DNA from: Hydractinia symbiolongicarpus
Taxonomy: Eukaryota > Cnidaria > Hydrozoa > Anthoathecata > Hydractiniidae
Direction: 5' to 3'
Assembly (NCBI RefSeq): GCF_029227915.1
Contig: NC_079875.1
Coordinates: 7,566,001 to 7,616,000 of the forward strand
Length of the DNA: 50,000 nt
In this document: positions 13,901-24,689 of the stretch, piece after piece
Numbering within the stretch: the first letter of the stretch is position 1
Layout: each line of letters begins with the position of its first letter
The notes under the pieces: model-generated
What the model saw: only the letters and a program-made list of their open reading frames with translations
Told to the model about the DNA's origin: nothing
The model's database searches: none
Position numbers and translations under genes: made by a program

Positions 13901-16900
13901 CAGTTAAGGATGCAAGTTAACCCTTCGACTTCTTCATTTCGTTTTTTAATGGTTGCAGCAAATGTTACCAAGGTTAGAATTTTAACTAGACGTAAAAGAA
14001 GTTATGTTTTCTTCTTTTTTTTTACCAGATCATCCATCAAACGAAAACAACAGTGTCTCTTATGATAAGGCGTTAAATTACATTTTATATCTCATCGATG
14101 TAAATCAACTGTTTGATATAGCCCTTGGTCTGTATGATTTCAAGATTGTTTTGATGGTGGCAGAGAGATCCCAAAAGGTTAGTAACTAGTTTTGATGGTG
14201 ACGGAGAGATCTCAAAAGCTTAATAATTAAGATCTGCACATTCGGTCAGCAAGTTACTCTCTATGATTGGATATGTTAAACATGCAATTAGAATTGTCAG
14301 ACGAGAGTTTCAAAATCATCACAAAAGCAATTGCAAAATATAAAAATTTGAAAGAACGATTTCAATTTTTGTGATAAAGGATTTTCAGACATCTGCAAGC
14401 TTATCCTGTGCGCAGTGGGTCAGCCAATAAAACTTTTGTATCATTGGCAAATAATCATGGAATCTTTGCTGGACATACCGAAATGTTTAAAACAAACCAC
14501 GGTTCTTCATCCTTTTACATATCATCTTATATTATTCAGCTTTTAGTGGCGTGATTTTTAAATATTCTGGCAGATATAGGTGGTTTTAAATAAAAGTCTT
14601 AGTTGAAGGACCAATCAAATTGTTGTAAATTTTATTCCACTTGTTTTAGGATCCAAAAGAATACCTTCCTTTTTTAAATAACTTTCGCAACATGGAAACA
14701 AATTATCAGCACTACTCAATCGATAAATATTTGAAGAAGTATCAGAAAGCATTAGTTTCACTTGTTAAATGTATGTACACCTATGTCGCTATTTTTTGCT
14801 CTTTGCTTCTGTCGTAGAAATAACTTGGTATTGAGCTGAAAAAACTTTGGAAATCGAATGAATGTAGAGATTCTGTTGATAAAACATTCTTAAAAATTAG
14901 CCTGATGTGTTTCTTCAGTTAAGTGTAGTTTTGCACGCCGAAACGATTGTATTTTTGGCAACAACACTGTAATAGATGTTGTTTTTATGTAACTTCAGGT
15001 GAAGACTGTTTTAACGAGTGCTTGGAGTTCGTTAAAGAGCAAAAATTGCATCGTCAGGCTTTAAAGTTGTTTCCAGTCACGTCTGAACAATACAGGGTAA
15101 GTATGAAGCAGGATAGTGTTTTCATTTGGTCCGCGTCTTTATTTTATCTTCTTTAGTAGAGTTTGCTCTGATAAAGTGTGGAAGTTAAAATTTGAAATAA
15201 GTGTTTTTATCACGATATATTGATATTAAGGTGTAATTTCTTGGATTGTTTTATGTCCAGTTGTATTTTCCTTCTTTATTTTTCCGTACTTCTGATGGTA
15301 TCATTTAGAAAACCTTGAATTTGCAGGAAAGTCAGTTCTTACCGAAACACAATCTAGTTCGCTCAGTCAAACTAGAAAAAAATAAACTAAAAATTCAAAG
15401 TTGATTTGCAATCGTTGATTACATCAGAAATGTAATTTTTGGTTGAATTGTTTTATTTAGAAGCAGTTATTTTATTGTTTGTTTGTTCTATCTATTGTTT
15501 CATTTTTGTTTTAGAAACTAAGTCTTCAATATGGTGAATATTTGCGACAGCAAAAACTACACGAAGATGCAGGCATAGGTGGAGTTTTTTTTTTTTTAGC
15601 AAATTCACTTGTTTCCTTTAAAAAGCGTACCAAATTTAGCAGCATTAATACAGAACTTAAACATCTTATACGCTAAGGTTTAAGTCTGTAATTTCTTATT
15701 CGGCTCGTATATTTCACCTGTATCATTAACCTGCTTGTCTATCCGTAAATTTGATGTGTGGTTGCCCTGGTTGTGTATATAATATAAACCTTGTTTAGTT
15801 CTCAGTCGGAGTGGACACCATCGAGAAGCACTAGAAGCATTCTTACAAACGAATAACTGGAGTATGGTGTTAACTGAAGCGAAAGAACTCGCTTACCCGA
15901 ACGATCAAATCATTAAATTGTGCAGAGAGTTAAGCGGTTTGTAAATAAATAATATTTAGGATCCTCCATCGTAAAGGCCTAGCAAGAATTAGGAGGAGAA
16001 GTTTAAGGATAAAATTCACAATAATTTTTGTTTCTTTTTTTTTTAGAAAAATTGAAATCAAACCGTCTGTACGACGAAGCAGCATTTCTACTTGAAGTTT
16101 ACGTACAGGTTGGTGCTTGATCGGGTATACGTACAGGTTGTTCACACAACGACAATCTGAACTGATTTTATTTTCCTTTAATGGTGGTCGTTTCACTATT
16201 CTTTTCTATAACTATACTGGACGTTTGATTTTTTAAATGGTCTTATGTTTTTGTTGCTAGCGAACTTTACCATATTGCTTTCATATTAACTACTTTGTAA
16301 GAGCATACGTTTCAGAGTCTTAAGAAGGGGTTTGTGAGAAACATAAGATAGAGACAACTCAGTTGAATTTCTCATTTTAAAAGGGATAAAAATCCAGATT
16401 TTACGATAATTAATTTTCAAAAATAGCAAGTTTCCCAATTTTGCGGGAACTTTTTTTTGCGAAATCGTCGCAAAATTAGCAAAAATGAATTCCTGTGAGG
16501 TGTTTTCAATGCCATTTTCACAGACGTGTTGTGATGGGGATAATCAATATACATTGTTCTTTTTCGTTTTTATAGACGTGTTGTATTGTTGTTCTTTGTG
16601 TAGGATGTGGAAGAATGTGTAGTATGTTTCCTGGATGGTGGACTGTGGTTTAAGGCGTTGCAACTGGTAAAAATCTTTTATTTTGTTTCATAATGTAGTT
16701 ATTGACAATGTTTTGTTATTAATATTATCGTTATGTTTTAGATTAAAAAACATGAGCGCGATGACTTGATTGAAACGAATTTGAAGCCCTCGATTCACAA
16801 CCGTATGTTGTCAATAGTTGTCTTTCTGTAATTTTTTATGAGGATTATAAGTTTAAAAATCAAGCGTAAAAATGTTACCGTGATCGCCCGTTTTAATTAA

Positions 16901-19425
16901 CCATTCTCCTTCGCGCGTTATTTAATTTCACGAAATCTGTTCCGTTCAACTGAGAGGAAATCTCCAATGTTCAAATGTGCGCATTGTGCGAATGCGCGAG
17001 AAATTATTTTTCGCGCGAACAATTGTTTGAGCAGCTGACTTCGGAATATTAAATGTACGCGAAAATTTCATCAATAAAATGATTTTCCACGACCATAATA
17101 CTCATTATTACCTTCTTTTTTTCAGATTACGAGCAGACAGTTGAAAAGCTTGAAGATTTACAGGCTAAATTTAAAACTTACGAAAGTCGATTAAAAGTTG
17201 TGGTTGAAAAGAAAGCACGTGAAAACATGGAGATTCTTGAAGGCGTTCGCGATGACCCTGATAATGATTTATATTCAGACATTAGCAGTATCACTGGTCA
17301 ATCCGTAACCACTGCAAGTTCAAAAGGATCTCGAAGTTCAGGGTATATGCGTGTGGCCATTTACCTTGCTCGTCGATTTATTTAACTGGGTTACTGGTCT
17401 GTTTTTTAAAGAAATTAAAAATGTGAAAAAAAAATAATATTATGTTGTAGACATTCGAGGAAGAGTCGTAGCAAAGTAGCACGCAAAAAGTATAGCCTGC
17501 GAGAGGGGAGTAAACACGAAGACTTCGCACTGCGTGAAGCATTGGCTGAAATTGTGAGAACGTCTGATCAAATGAAAGGTTAGTGAACTTAAAAGACCAT
17601 AAATCACCTAACTTTGCAATTTGTTTAATACCTTAGTTTGAACCAATTGCTGGCACGACCAGCAATTGGTTCAAACTAAGGTATTAAACAAAGTAAATGT
17701 CTTAGCTGTTGTGAAATTTTAATATAGGAACATGACCACAAAATCAGTGCTCAGAATATCCCATTTTGTGTTAATGTTCGTTGCGACTTTTGGGGTGTTT
17801 AAATTTTTTAAAATGTGACTTAAGGAACTTTTTGAGCAGTAATTTTCGCGAGAGTTAATTTTTGCCAGTATCAATTTTACCAAGAATTAATTTTCGTCAG
17901 AGTTACCTTTAGCCTCTGTCAATTTCGCGAAAATTAGCTCCCGAAATAAAGTATCGAAAAATTTGCTATTTGCGAGTATTAATTTCCACGAAATTAAGTT
18001 TTTTGATTTACACTAATTTTTTTTCTGATTTAATAGCGAAATATAATATATTCTTCAATATTTTTATTGCCTTTAAAAAGCGGTATAAATTGAGAAACAA
18101 AATGATTTCAAATTTGTTTTCTCGCGAAATTTGCAAAATTTAGTTCTGGTGAAATATTAGGACTTGCCAACTTCGCGAAAATTAGTTCTCGCAAAAGTTT
18201 TTTTTTAAAAATTTCTCGCGCTTTTTGAAATGCAAATTTCCAAATGTATTTGAAAAGAGAAGATAAAAAAACAGCAAAGATTTCACTTGTGGAATTTTTT
18301 TTCTGTAAGAGTTGCCTATTCACACTCCTCCATTTGTACATACGCACTAACACATGCTGATAAAAAGTAAACAGCTTACTTTTAAAAATTGTCTACACGT
18401 GCAAGTACAACAAGATGGTTTCAGTAATTCCCGTATGACAAGTTCGGTAACAGAGTCACCGTACTTTTTTGTCACTAAACACTGCACTTTTTGCCTGCGT
18501 GACCACATCTTGACTATCCATCATTCACCTTGAAAATACTTTGAAATCCTTGAAATATAAATACAGTTCCCGCTTTTTTTAATAATTAACTTTCCACCCT
18601 TTAAAGCAATGCATTTTTTGTATTTGTTACCTTTCGTGTACCTTGATATTTTTCTTGTGTATGCATGCTTCAAAACGTTGAAATACGGCACGAGTTAAAG
18701 CAAAAAAAGTATCCCAGGAATGATGAATAACAACATTTAAAACCAAAAACCCAATAAGAGTGGCCTAACACTTTTTTTTAATATATATCAATGTATAACA
18801 CCGATTGTTCTAATTTGTACCAAATGTTAAACCAATGTTTGTTTGTTTTGCAAATACTTGAGTAAGAGATACTGTACACTTCTATTGTACAAAAATTTTC
18901 ACATAGTTTAGACGGCAATTTGTTATCCTTCTTATTTTACCTTGCCGATTTTGAGCGTAAACCCGATGAGAAAATGTAGCTTCGATGTTTAACCTCTTTT
19001 CTTGTGTTGCTTTAGAAGAAGTTTCAGCGCTATTGAAAGCTCTGGTATTATACCACTTCGAAGAGAAAGCTTCCAATTTGCAAAATTTATTAAACGAACT
19101 ACTTCAACTTATCGAGACTAAAATTAAAGAGATCTGGAACAACGAGTCGACTTCAAATGATGCTGTGTCTACGTATGGTCCGGAAGCGACGGTGCAGTCG
19201 ATCCTAGCGCAAAGACATAATGTGCCCGCCATAGAAAAAGGTAAGACGTGCGCTCGTGTTTTCACTTGTTTTGAAGCGTGCGAAAATGTCTGCAGAGCCG
19301 CGCGAAGATGTTTTCCCGCGATATAATTATTCTGTTTTTCCTTTCGTTGTTTAGACCAACTTCCTCCAGCTACACGTCCTGTTGTGAGAGATATAAATTG
19401 GAAACTACATCTTCTACGTATCTAA
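1297..19425 (+). CDS. ELP1: Elongator complex protein 1 (IKAP/ELP1), 5'-partial, about 31 exons
   Basis: ELP1 is the scaffold and dimerising subunit of the six-subunit Elongator complex, which makes the cm5/mcm5 side chain on wobble uridines of tRNA in the cytoplasm. The spliced translation runs in one register through the family landmarks: [74 protein letters not shown] and a C-terminus close to INWKLHLL. The first visible exon matches roughly residue 80 of animal ELP1, so the start codon lies left of the window. About 1,198 residues are present, against about 1,330 in human. Splice phases agree across every junction except between exons ending 10568 and starting 14029, where about 25 residues are missing. 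The stop is TAA at 19423-19425. Exon lists are given in the sub-features. Identity is near certain; individual exon edges were assigned by eye. Confidence 0.95.
2273..2632 (-). mobile_element. tRNA-derived SINE, copy 1
   Basis: On the minus strand the element starts with a tRNA-like head. An A-box-like TAGATTAGTGG lies at 2615-2625 and a near-consensus B box at 2572-2582. The body ends in an (AGAT)n tail at 2273-2288. It is a near-copy of 25185-25535, including TGCATATTTTACATGGCTAG, the GAGGGGCCATGG block and GGGTTAACCCGGGGCTATGG. It contains a 14-bp perfect hairpin (2461-2492) that copy 2 lacks. It lies in an ELP1 intron, and the 83-codon open frame across it is incidental. Confidence 0.88.
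8774..9209. repeat. 18-bp satellite array with 90-bp higher-order period (ELP1 intron)
   Basis: About 23 units of roughly 18 bp, of the type GTATGCTTATCGNATAAC or GTATGTTTTTCGAATAAC. Five unit variants in fixed order make a 90-bp super-unit repeated three times (8811-8900, 8901-8990, 8991-9080), followed by more degenerate units, some of 19 bp. Because 18 is a multiple of 3, long open frames appear on both strands (8727-9152, 8776-9129, 8794-9075). These are artefacts of the period, not genes. Confidence 0.95.
9887..10141 (+). repeat. 47-bp tandem repeat spanning an ELP1 3' splice site (six acceptor AGs)
   Basis: A unit made of the pyrimidine-rich intron end (CTCTGTTATGTACAG) plus the first ~21 bases of the exon starting at 10121 (GCCCGAAGATGTGTGCTC) is repeated in tandem. 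Acceptor AGs end at 9886, 9933, 9980, 10026, 10073 and 10120, giving spacings of 47, 47, 46, 47 and 47. Only the last copy continues into the full family-matching exon ([17 protein letters not shown]). Each upstream copy keeps an AG. Open frames across the block (9831-10079, 9848-10183, 9955-10194) come from the repetition. Confidence 0.93.
10569..14028 (+). other. Long ELP1 intron(s); one expected short exon not found
   Basis: The exon ending 10568 leaves a codon with two bases and the exon at 14029 needs one base, so a coding piece must lie between them. The family has about 25 residues here that I could not find in any frame with splice sites. A 14-bp micro-exon at 13959-13972 (after GTTGCAG, before GTTAGA) would fix the phase but adds only about five residues. 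The region also holds dispersed repeat copy B, AGCTA-rich low-complexity DNA (12270-12480), and small open frames on both strands that match nothing recognised. Confidence 0.6.
11341..12024 (-). repeat. Dispersed repeat copy B, inverted relative to copy A
   Basis: This is the reverse-complement counterpart of 22-1262, starting at AAAAGCCCTTGCAGGCTAAA and ending near GAGTAAT read on the opposite strand. It is shorter than copy A because an internal block is absent. It sits in the 3.46 kb ELP1 intron in which I could not find one expected exon. Confidence 0.8.
14148..14218 (+). repeat. 41-bp tandem duplication of an ELP1 exon end and donor region
   Basis: The exon end GTTTTGATGGTGGCAGAGAG...CCAAAAG|GTTAGT (14148-14183) is repeated 41 bp downstream from 14189 with a few substitutions. 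In the second copy the donor GT is replaced by CT, so only the first copy is a working splice donor. Confidence 0.85.
17620..17692. repeat. Perfect 34-bp inverted repeat with 5-bp loop (ELP1 intron)
   Basis: The arms 17620-17653 and 17659-17692 are exact reverse complements around the loop CACGA; the arm centre reads GAACCAATTGCTGG/CCAGCAATTGGTTC. It lies about 40 bp downstream of the donor of exon 17451-17578. In the pre-mRNA it would form a very stable 34-bp hairpin. No flanking duplication or transposon ends were recognised. Confidence 0.95.
17840..18200. repeat. Degenerate GCGAAA/TTAATTTTCGCGA repeat cluster
   Basis: Recurring motifs of the type AATTTTCGCGA, TCGCGAAAATTAG and CGAAATTAA occur several times in both orientations through an ELP1 intron. 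Similar patches are at 16430-16500, 23690-23870 (between UQCR11 and AGTPBP1) and 32760-32870 (inside the Harbinger element). It looks like a degraded family of AT-rich short elements. No ends were defined. Confidence 0.55.
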
Positions 19426-19429
19426 TAAA
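19424..19429 (+). terminator. AATAAA polyadenylation signal overlapping the ELP1 stop codon
   Basis: The ELP1 stop TAA (19423-19425) runs directly into AATAAA, so the signal begins on the second base of the stop codon. This is the first canonical hexamer after the coding sequence. If it is used, the 3' UTR is only about 20-40 bases. Confidence 0.55.
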
Positions 19430-20978
19430 ATTGTATTTTATATTTTGTAAAATATATTTCTTTTTTTTGTAAGAATGGCTATGTTTCTTTTGATAAGTAC
19501 ACAGAATATATTTACAGATAAATTAATGTCATTCGAAGAGAACGGCAAGAATTGTTAATGCCATTCGAAGAGAACGACAGGAATTGTTCGAATCTTGTTT
19601 GTTTTTACTTTGTTTTTGATGAAACATACTTACTGTTGCCATGAGAAACATTTCGCTTTATATGGCGCGTTTCTTTATTTTAAGGCGTTTAAATGACGAA
19701 TGGCTCAAAGGAAAATAAACTGACTACCACCTTAAGTCACTACATTTCAAGAGATATTTGTTTATGTGACCATCAATTTACGGTAAAGATTGTTTGCCAT
19801 TAAAATCTGTAATTGTTGTGGAGCTGTTTCAGAGATAGAAAATATTCTATTAACGACATTTATGCGACACTTACCCCGCTTTTGTTGTACACAACGTGTT
19901 TCGTTTAAACGCGTAACGGTGACTTGATGCGCGACAGTTGTGCAATGCTCAATATATTTTATGTTAATAGAAACCAGCCTTAAGAAGCAATCATATCCCA
20001 TCGATGAGAAGTAAGTGAGCCGTAAAAACTTTGGCGATTAAGAGGAAGCAGAAGGAAGAATCACTATGTTACGCAATTGATCCTCCTTACCAGGGCTTCT
20101 TTCTTGTATGCTCAATGTGAAAGAAAAACAGACAAAAGCTGTTTAACCCGTAAGAACGCAAGTCGTTTGTCTATAAATCACCGTATATACATATGGAAGA
20201 AAAACTTATTGTCCAATGCTAGGGTTTAGATATTTACTCAAAAGCAAAACGGAACGGAACAAGAAGAATACTTAACTTTGATTGGCTATCGGCTAATTAT
20301 TATTTTGTTTTTGCATTTGTTTCCGTCCGAAAGAAAAGTTAAAGTGATTTTAACTTTCAGTTTGGATCGAAATGGAAATTTATCAATTTGATTGCAGAAA
20401 TCACAATTGTTCGTTCAGATCCGTTTAGCCTAACTATGGCTTCGCCGTGATTGCAGTTTGATATCGAAAAAAATCGAATTGCACCTTTGAGTTGTCCTTA
20501 CATAGTTCACTCTTGGAAGTCCAGCTTTCTTCGCACGATGTTGGAGTTCCAAATGCTTTGCAATGAAATCTTTACACAACTAGAAAGATTATATAAAAAT
20601 GCGGTGATCCGACTTGTGTAATAAATCTGCTGTATTTTCTTGTTTATATTTGTTTTATTCTTTACTTGAAACCAAATAGTAAAATCTGGAGATTTCTTAA
20701 TCTCCCTTCCATGGTGGTAAGAGCTGTAAATTTTGGGCGCGAGGTTTTCTCCCTAGTGATTTCCTCTCTCCTCCTGCCCCTGGAACAAAACAAAAGGTGT
20801 TCACGGACAAAAACAAATCTGAGAAAACCGGAACCCTTTTTTAGTTTCCTTCGGATTACCCCGATTTATGGGGTGCCGTTGAACGAAGTGAGTGGACAAA
20901 CATACAAAGCTTTATACGGCTGGCTGTAAGCTTTTATTGGACCCACTCTGGGTTTGTTTATCACCAGTTTTTGCGACA
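19430..20978. other. Intergenic region ELP1-UQCR11
   Basis: No supported gene. It has a 32-bp tandem duplication at 19525-19588 just after ELP1 (core CATTCGAAGAGAACG). A TATAAAA lies at 20592-20598, but it is about 380 bp from the UQCR11 ATG, so it is only a possible promoter element. The open frame at 20666-20929 starts with TTG, matches nothing recognised and is probably leader or spacer sequence. Confidence 0.6.
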
Positions 20979-22520
20979 ATGTCTTCAATTCGTGCCACTG
21001 TTACAAACTTATCAGGCTTTGCCAGACACACTACACAAAAAGGAAAGTCCTGGTAAGTTCCCATTCGTTCTAGCCAAGGTTCTTACACACAAACCAAAAC
21101 AAGAGTAGTATAGCTATAGATTAATCGTATTGATTATTCTTAACTAGTCGATGAGGCCCGTGGAAAAGTCTGTTGCCTTCATCGTATAGATCTTGAAACG
21201 CTGATCAAGAAAATGTATAGGATCGTGTACTTGTGTGACAAACGGATGCAGAGATATTAGGGTTTAAAGTTTTAGGTATTTTTCAGGTATTTGCCTGAAA
21301 AAACCCGCATAGTCCCGAACAATGCCCGAAAAAAAAAAGATTTATATACCATAAATGACTCTCGAAGAATTATTTAAAAAAGTATAAAAATTAAAATGAA
21401 CTAACTAAATGGTAGCTAAGTTCTTAAAAGAACTGTTTTTTATGGTTTTTGATAAGATTTACTTGATAAATAATTTATATATAAACTTTATTACCTCCTT
21501 TCTCTTTAAGCGCGTTCTTTTAACTGTCGTCCGCCATGTTTATGTTACAAGGTGTTGCATTTCGGGAATGTTCCTGCCGTGTTCGGGAGAGTGCGGGCGG
21601 TTTCAGCGGACAACCGTCAATTTAATTCGTAAAGTCGTCTGAACTCGCCCTTATATATGCGGCATTTGCGGCTTATCTGCACCCTCTTATTTGCAGGCGA
21701 TGTTTTATAGACTTTATCAAAGACATTTTGTGGTGTATAACTGGCCTAATTACTTGATTGACAAACAGCTGTGGTGGTCATCTGGCAACTCCTCATGGCA
21801 CCATAACTTTATGATTTTGACTAAAAGCCATCCCTAGAAACAACTTTGCAATAATGTGAACTAGGTGGACTAAGTGGGCCTTTCCAAAACATCCTATTTC
21901 CGTGACTTTTGTCTTAATTCTCTGATGATGCACTGGAATTATTTCTAAACTCGCCTAAATTAGATCCCTGCAAAGGGGAATCGAACCCCGGTCCCCGCCC
22001 AAAGTACAAGAGTTATAACCACTAAGCTACGGCACCATAGATTAACACTTATCTCAGGTTCAACTAGTAGCTGCTTTTGCCATGTACCTTTCTCTGTTGC
22101 TCATAAAAAAGACACGACATTGGGAAAGTGGTATAATATGGTACATTCCAGATGGAAGGCTCAGGATATGTCAGCCATCCAGTGTTGCCAGTCAAAAAAG
22201 ACAGTTACTGAGAAAAGTTAAATCAGGGTAATAAGACAGGTTTTTTTTAAATAATAAACTTTTTTATGCCGTGTTAAATATAAATGCAAGCAGGAGATGG
22301 TAAATTGTGGAAAGACTTCCTTCCGTCTGATTGATTTGGCCCAAATTTGAATCTGATTTTTGAATATAAGCAATGCTTTCTTTATTTTTTTAGGGGACCT
22401 ACAATGGCTGCATGGGGAGGTGGCCTTGCATTGGTTGGTCTTTTTCTCACAGATTGGAAAGTGATCACAGCATACATCCCATACATTAAAGATAAATATG
22501 ATCACAAGGTTCCGCGCTGA
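20979..22520 (+). CDS. UQCR11: Cytochrome b-c1 complex subunit 10-like (UQCR11/QCR10), 66 aa
   Basis: A small single-helix subunit of respiratory complex III in the inner mitochondrial membrane, bound near the Rieske subunit. There are two coding exons, 20979-21052 and 22394-22520. The first ends in TG and the second completes a Trp codon (SWGPTMAAWGGG). The N-terminus MSSIRATVTNLSGFARH is basic and Ser/Thr-rich. Residues about 30-46 are a hydrophobic Gly-rich helix (AAWGGGLALVGLFL), followed by TDWKVITAYIPYIKDKY, which matches the family signature TDW..I...PYI..K. The length of 66 aa compares with 56 in human. A 3' UTR intron (22540-22929) follows and an AATAAA lies at 23370-23375. The match is short but distinctive. 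Confidence 0.85.
21140..21290 (+). repeat. Dispersed repeat (GCTGATCAAG / ATGTATAGGATC family), copy 1
   Basis: It shares GCTTGAAA..CTGATCAAG.AAATGTATAGGATC and the following ACTTGTGTGACAAACGG-like block with copies near 29230-29400, 29680-29960 and 38945-39095. A leader block, TAGTCGATGAGGCCCGTGG here, matches AGTCGATAAAGCCTGTG at about 29687. It lies in UQCR11 intron 1. The family is unclassified. Confidence 0.6.
21977..22036 (-). mobile_element. tRNA-derived SINE head (third element, UQCR11 intron)
   Basis: On the minus strand it begins GGTGCCGTAGCTTAGTGG with an A box at 22019-22029, and a perfect B box GGTTCGATTCC at 21977-21987. The head closely resembles the two other SINEs, but the sequence beyond the B box does not match their body, so this is a different subfamily or a chimera. 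It is not a functional tRNA, because no sequence after the B box pairs with the 5' GGTGCC. The outer end of its body, somewhere left of 21977, was not defined. Confidence 0.75.
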
Positions 22521-22929
22521 TCAAAGCAATGTTTCAATGGTAAGTAGTTTTTTGTGATTGTTTTAATAAACTAGTTGTTAGCCAGTAGCAAAAAAACAAT
22601 GGATTCACAATCCTGTCATCACTATTTTGTGCATCTTAACACTACTTGGTTTTGACACACAAAAAAATAGAATGAAACTATTATGTTAAGCAAACAATCT
22701 CCCTGAAATATTTGCTTTATACTTTGTAATCAAGAAATTTGCAGGAAGAAATTTTGTCATGGAAAGCCAACCATTTTTTACGTTTTCTTAGTTTATTTGT
22801 AACAAATTTGCTAACATTTTACTGTAAAATTAGCCCAAACCCACAAAAATAACCGGTGCATAAGTGAGATATATTGGTATAAGTAAACTGCGTGATATGT
22901 GTTATATTAACTTTCCTGTTTTGTTTTAG

Positions 22930-23375
22930 GTGTATGAAGCGTACAAAACTGTTTAAGTGCTTCATGGATGTTGTATAGTTATTGAAATATAATTCTTCTG
23001 TTAAATTTGTGTTTTATCGAGTGGTTACACCACAAGTAGAAATTGAGAAGCCTATTTTAAGTACTTAGTACCAAGAGATAAACATTTTCAATATTGTCTT
23101 AGTAAACAACTAGAATGAATTAAAAATTGTGCACACTGCTAGAGAATAAGTTGATAAACACCCAACACGTTATAGAGAAATATAGGAAAATATCAATGGT
23201 GGTTATTGTTCTATTTGATTCAACAAATTAAATCCCACGGATATAACTAGAATGTTGGTCCACACAAAAGCAAAATAGCGCATGTAAAAATATTTAAAAT
23301 CTGTTCGCTATGTCTTTTTTATTATTTGTTTTCCGTATACCTTATACCTGTATATTTATACCTTAATGGAATAAA
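22930..23375 (+). other. UQCR11: UQCR11 3' UTR exon with poly(A) signal
   Basis: After the stop codon a GT-AG intron (donor after 22539, acceptor AG at 22928-22929) leads to a final non-coding exon. It ends near the first clear AATAAA at 23370-23375. The placement is inferred from splice consensus only. Confidence 0.45.
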
Positions 23376-24689
23376 TTCTCGTAAGAATTTCGCAATCAAA
23401 ATTGTGAATTTTCTTAGGTCAATTACTGTTAAATATTTGCATGGTTAATGTCTTTATTTTAAGCACAGTTTTATGACTGTTGATCAAATAATTTGTATAT
23501 AAATAGGCATTTTACCCATTATGAAAACGGGCTTAAGTTTGTATATCCCAAGCAGATTTATCTGAGGAATAGTCATTTTCATCATTTACGTAAGGACTCT
23601 CAGGATCTAAACAGAAAGTTACCGACTAATGACTACACTCTTCACTTTTACAGCTGCACAATGTCAGCGAAAGAAAAAAATTTTGTTAGGAAATATGCTG
23701 TCCAGATGAAAATTTGGTTTTTGAAAATTAATTTTGCGAATGACGAAATGGATAGAAATTCGCCAGAACATTTTTTCGCGTATGTCGACAGTACTAAAGC
23801 ATTTCGCAAAAAGCCCAAAAATTCGCGAAATCGCAAAATTTAATTCTCGCGAAAATTTATGCCATTAATAGTGTATAACGCCTATGTCGATTTTATTGAT
23901 TGAAAAACGAAACAAAGAAACGTTGAATGCATTGACGAAATAAGCATGCAATTTTTCACGATCTTTATAATGCAACAAGAGAAAAGCTGTAGCCTATGTT
24001 CCACGGGCGCAAGATTTTAAAATTTCTACTACGGTGCATGAACACTTGAAAAAATGTTGCTAGATTTGCAAATTTACATGAAAACACAGAGAAAAATATT
24101 CCTGGCGAAACATGAAATAATTAGCTTTAGGGTAAGTTAATGGTATGTAAAAAACTTTATAAAGCGCACTGGGGGAGAAGGTCGTATACGTATATATATA
24201 ATTGGACTACAACGATTGTAATTGGGCCAACATTGAGAGAAAAGCTTTTTGGTAGTGGTTACCACATAGTTCAGAAAAATCAAAATAGTCTTGTTTACGC
24301 GGAAAAAATAGAAACTTGGGAAACCCGTATATATTGTTTGCATTTGAAAACTAAAGGAAGGAACAATGTGCCTATCTCTTAGACATATCTTCTATTTTCT
24401 TGAGAGATTAACGCTAAAAAATTTTGGTTTGGTATTTTTTAATGGTTGTATGCAAACATTAACCCTCTGAGTCTGAACTAAAATCAAATGGCCTCACATG
24501 CTAAAATTTTTTATGCAATTAATTGCTACGGTTGTGAAGCAACAACAGAAATAACAACATGCTATGTATATATAGAAGTATATTCTTCTGTTTTATGTTA
24601 ACTACACTTAAGTTTGAGAAAAGGAGAAGACGTCAGGTTCGGTATCAAGGAGCCCTAACCAGATGCTTGTGTTTTCCACAACCTTACCC

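Larger units (their letters stand above)
8313..19425 (+). other. ELP1: ELP1 C-terminal alpha-solenoid/dimerisation exons and basic tRNA-binding motif
   Basis: Exons: 8313-8386, 8665-8743, 9723-9802, 10121-10186, 10485-10568, 14029-14177, 14650-14770, 14999-15096, 15515-15578, 15799-15936, 16047-16108, 16604-16666, 16742-16802, 17126-17342, 17451-17578, 19016-19240 and 19355-19425. They encode the helical TPR-like solenoid. Exon 17451 opens with a Lys/Arg-rich run ([20 protein letters not shown]) aligning with the conserved basic tRNA-binding patch of ELP1. Just before it (17270-17342) lies the Ser/Thr-rich linker [10 protein letters not shown], a region that is phosphorylated in other species. 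The last two exons hold the C-terminal dimerisation helices. Confidence 0.87.

Noticed and set aside
21150-21195. Hammerhead-ribozyme-like GATGAG...GTGGAAAAG
   Set aside because: The core CTGATGA and the GAAA/cleavage triplet arrangement are not present; it belongs to a dispersed repeat.
21977-22036. Possible functional tRNA gene on the minus strand
   Set aside because: A and B boxes are good, but the 3' acceptor arm does not pair and the head matches SINEs nearby.
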